From: Candidatus Omnitrophota bacterium
GTDB lineage: Bacteria; Omnitrophota; Gorgyraeia; Gygaellales; Profunditerraquicolaceae
DNA length: 7,469 nt
Assembly (NCBI GenBank): GCA_017995695.1
Contig: JAGOIJ010000078.1
Location: 1 to 7,469, forward strand
Direction of reading: 5' to 3'
The notes beneath the pieces were generated by a model that saw only the letters and a list, made by a program, of their open reading frames with translations, did no database searches and was not told the DNA's origin. Within the stretch, counting starts at the first letter, position 1. The number at the start of each line of letters is the position of its first letter. Positions 5,949 through 7,469 of the stretch are shown piece by piece. A program made the position numbers and the translations under genes.

Positions 5949-6665
5949 ATGGATACGATCGATTACGATGCGTTAAAAAGAAGAGGATTCTTGCGCCAAA
6001 AGCAGGAAGGGTTTTTTGTTTTGCGCACCCGTATGCCGCACGGCGTTTATCAGCAAAAGCATTTAGAAAAAATAACGGAGCTTGCGCAAAAGTACGCGCG
6101 TGGTTTCGTGCATGTAACCACCCGGCAGGGCATTGAGATGCCGTTTATCCGCTATGAAGATATTGATCTGGTAGAGGCTGAACTAAAGGCTTCTGAGATT
6201 CAAACCGGGACCTCTGGGCCGCGCCTTAGAACCACGACGTGCTGCCCAGGCACAAACTGGTGCAAGTCAGGGCTGGTTAATACCTTTACGCTGTGTGATC
6301 GTATCGAGCAGGAACTAGGCATCCGTTGCGCTATGGATCTGCCGCATAAATTTAAGATTGCGATTTCGGGGTGCCCGAATACCTGCACCCGTCAGCAGGC
6401 ATCAGAGATTGGCATCCATGGGCAGGTTGATATTTCCTCGCCTGATAAACGCGTTGGCTATGCCGTGTATCTTGGAGGGTGCGGCGGTAAAACTCCGCGC
6501 ACAGGTTTTAAGTTGGAACGTATCTTTACGGAAGACGAGGTGCTTTCCATCATAGAGCGAGTAGTGACTTTTTTTAAACAGCATGCCAAACCGCGGCAGC
6601 GGCTTGCGCTTTTAATTGAAGAGATAGGCAAAGATGAGTTTTTGCGCAAACTCAATCTTTCGTAG
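5949..6665 (+). CDS. Small single-module siroheme/[4Fe-4S] sulfite or nitrite reductase
   Basis: It is predicted to reduce sulfite to sulfide, or nitrite to ammonia, by six-electron transfer at a siroheme coupled to a [4Fe-4S] cluster. The order is a substrate-side half with GFFVLRTRMPHG (21-32) and HVTTRQGIEMP (55-65), then the cluster ligands. Those are Cys99-X5-Cys105 in CCPGTNWC and Cys142-X3-Cys146 in SGCPNTC. LPHKFKIA (131-138) carries Lys134 and Lys136, matching the paired substrate lysines of sulfite reductase. At 238 residues it is one module, near the size of the low-molecular-weight assimilatory-like sulfite reductase of Desulfovibrio and far below the two-repeat CysI enzymes. No ferredoxin insert or flavin domain is visible, so electrons must come from another protein. 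It starts nine bases after hemL, with AGGA seven bases upstream. Linkage to cysK favours sulfite over nitrite, but the sequence alone does not settle this. Confidence 0.88.
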   Translation: MDTIDYDALKRRGFLRQKQEGFFVLRTRMPHGVYQQKHLEKITELAQKYARGFVHVTTRQGIEMPFIRYEDIDLVEAELKASEIQTGTSGPRLRTTTCCPGTNWCKSGLVNTFTLCDRIEQELGIRCAMDLPHKFKIAISGCPNTCTRQQASEIGIHGQVDISSPDKRVGYAVYLGGCGGKTPRTGFKLERIFTEDEVLSIIERVVTFFKQHAKPRQRLALLIEEIGKDEFLRKLNLS

Positions 6666-6690
6666 TTAACCGGCGCAATAATTACCTAAT

Positions 6691-6697
6691 AAGGAGG
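6691..6697 (+). promoter_or_regulatory. Shine-Dalgarno site for the exported protein gene
   Basis: AAGGAGG lies four bases before the ATG at 6702. It is one of the strongest ribosome sites in the window and fixes the start, which gives a good signal peptide. Confidence 0.85.
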
Positions 6698-6701
6698 ATA
6701 T

Positions 6702-7421
6702 ATGAGATGGTATGTTGTGTGCGCGTTGATGCTGGGTGTAGTTGTGGGTTTTGCTTCGTTTAGCTTTGCTGATAAACGAAGCTATGTGTGGACCTATGAA
6801 TATCAGACTATGCCGCAGGGTATGTGGGAGCTTGAATATTATGTCACCGGCAGTATTCCTCGCCTTGCCGATTCAGGCATCAACACGATAGGCCAGCAGG
6901 TTGAGCTTGAGTATGGAATTTCTAATCGTTGGGATGTGTCGCTGTACCAATTGTATACCATCCGCAATAGGCGAGCCGAAACAGATTCAGGCTATGACGG
7001 CTTTAAGGTGCGCACCCGCTATCGTTTTGCAGAGAAAGGAAGGTGGTTGGTGGATCCTTTGTTGTATCTTGAGTATAAGCGCGACCCTCATGTTAGCGAT
7101 CCGCAGGATATTGAGGCAAAGATCGTGCTCGCTAAAGATATCGGTGATTTCAATGTGAGTTATAATCAGGTATTCGAGCGCGAACTTGAGCGGAGAGGAA
7201 AAACACAATTGAAGTATGCCACAGGGATTAGTTATCATTTGACCTCGGCAGTGGCCGTTGGCATTGAATCAAAGGGTAGTTACAGCGATCCAACTGCTGC
7301 GCTCGGGCCTACACTCTCGTGGTCGGGGAAAACAATGTGGGCGGCAGCTGGTACTGCCTGGGGACTCGGGCGGGGGTCTGATGATATGCAGGCGCGTTTG
7401 ATCGTTGGTGTTCTTCTGTAA
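6702..7421 (+). CDS. Exported protein, probable outer-membrane beta-barrel, function unknown
   Basis: I do not recognise a named function. The 239-residue product starts with a clear signal peptide: positive Arg2, a hydrophobic core to about residue 20, and a likely cut after FSFA at residue 23. The mature part is rich in short alternating hydrophobic/polar stretches with many Tyr and Trp, for example WELEYYV (42-48), QVELEYGI (66-73), WDVSLYQLYTI (77-87), VRTRYRF (103-109), LLYLEYK (120-126) and LKYATGISYHL (170-180). These look like membrane beta-strands joined by charged turns. Motifs such as MPQGMWELEYY and YGISNRWDVSLY resemble uncharacterised barrel proteins of Gram-negative bacteria. 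The chain ends in Leu rather than the common terminal Phe. It follows the reductase gene after 36 bases with no visible terminator, so co-transcription is possible, but nothing links it to siroheme. Export is well supported; the barrel fold is inferred. Confidence 0.75.
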   Translation: MRWYVVCALMLGVVVGFASFSFADKRSYVWTYEYQTMPQGMWELEYYVTGSIPRLADSGINTIGQQVELEYGISNRWDVSLYQLYTIRNRRAETDSGYDGFKVRTRYRFAEKGRWLVDPLLYLEYKRDPHVSDPQDIEAKIVLAKDIGDFNVSYNQVFERELERRGKTQLKYATGISYHLTSAVAVGIESKGSYSDPTAALGPTLSWSGKTMWAAAGTAWGLGRGSDDMQARLIVGVLL

Positions 7422-7432
7422 AGGAAAACCGC

Positions 7433-7460
7433 TTGATTAAGACACTGACCGGGGTATAAT
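7433..7460 (+). promoter_or_regulatory. Probable sigma-70-type promoter for a gene beyond the window
   Basis: TTGATT (7433-7438) is followed after 16 bases by a perfect TATAAT (7455-7460). Transcription would start around 7467 and run off the right edge. It sits just after the stop of the exported protein gene, which suggests that a new transcription unit begins here. The -10 match is exact; the -35 matches four of six bases of TTGACA. Confidence 0.55.
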
Positions 7461-7469
7461 GATATAAGG

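Noticed and set aside
6666..6701. Possible terminator or promoter between the reductase gene and the exported protein gene
   Set aside because: No stem with a T run and no well-spaced promoter pair could be made out; only the ribosome site is supported.

Overview
The window carries one tightly packed plus-strand gene cluster, followed by a separate-looking envelope gene. The first eight genes form an almost complete route from glutamyl-tRNA to siroheme. They are bracketed by the two kinds of enzyme that make sense of it: a cysteine synthase (cysK) at the front and a small siroheme/[4Fe-4S] sulfite/nitrite reductase at the back. The order is cysK (59-994), short precorrin-2 dehydrogenase sirC-like (998-1507), hemA (1461-2474), hemC (2425-3051), cobA (3048-3782), hemB (3760-4698), hemL (4683-5939), siroheme reductase (5949-6665), then an exported probable beta-barrel protein (6702-7421). 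A promoter-like sequence near the right edge points to another transcription unit beyond the window.

Together the genes suggest an assimilatory sulfur module. HemA and HemL make 5-aminolevulinate, HemB makes porphobilinogen, and a HemC-like protein should make hydroxymethylbilane. CobA and the SirC-like protein convert uroporphyrinogen III to sirohydrochlorin. The terminal reductase uses siroheme to make sulfide, and CysK would fix that sulfide into cysteine. Two steps have no candidate in the window: uroporphyrinogen-III synthase (hemD) and a dedicated sirohydrochlorin ferrochelatase (sirB/cbiK type).

The most unusual feature is systematic shortening. HemC stops at the boundary of its third domain, so it lacks the region with the cysteine that anchors the dipyrromethane cofactor in known enzymes. 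HemA lacks its C-terminal dimerisation domain. HemB starts almost directly at its barrel, without the usual N-terminal arm. The SirC-like protein is also short. Five successive junctions overlap by 4 to 50 bases, so some protein tails are out-of-frame readings of the next gene's conserved start.

Base composition looks close to half G+C by eye. Strong Shine-Dalgarno sites and two GTG starts show a bacterium, and the last gene's signal peptide and beta-strand pattern suggest an outer membrane. The C5 pathway with a small stand-alone siroheme reductase fits an anaerobic or microaerophilic Gram-negative lineage, possibly an uncultured one. The phylum cannot be fixed from this window. No RNA genes, mobile elements, CRISPR arrays or large repeats were seen, and no stretch over 60 bases lacks a gene.
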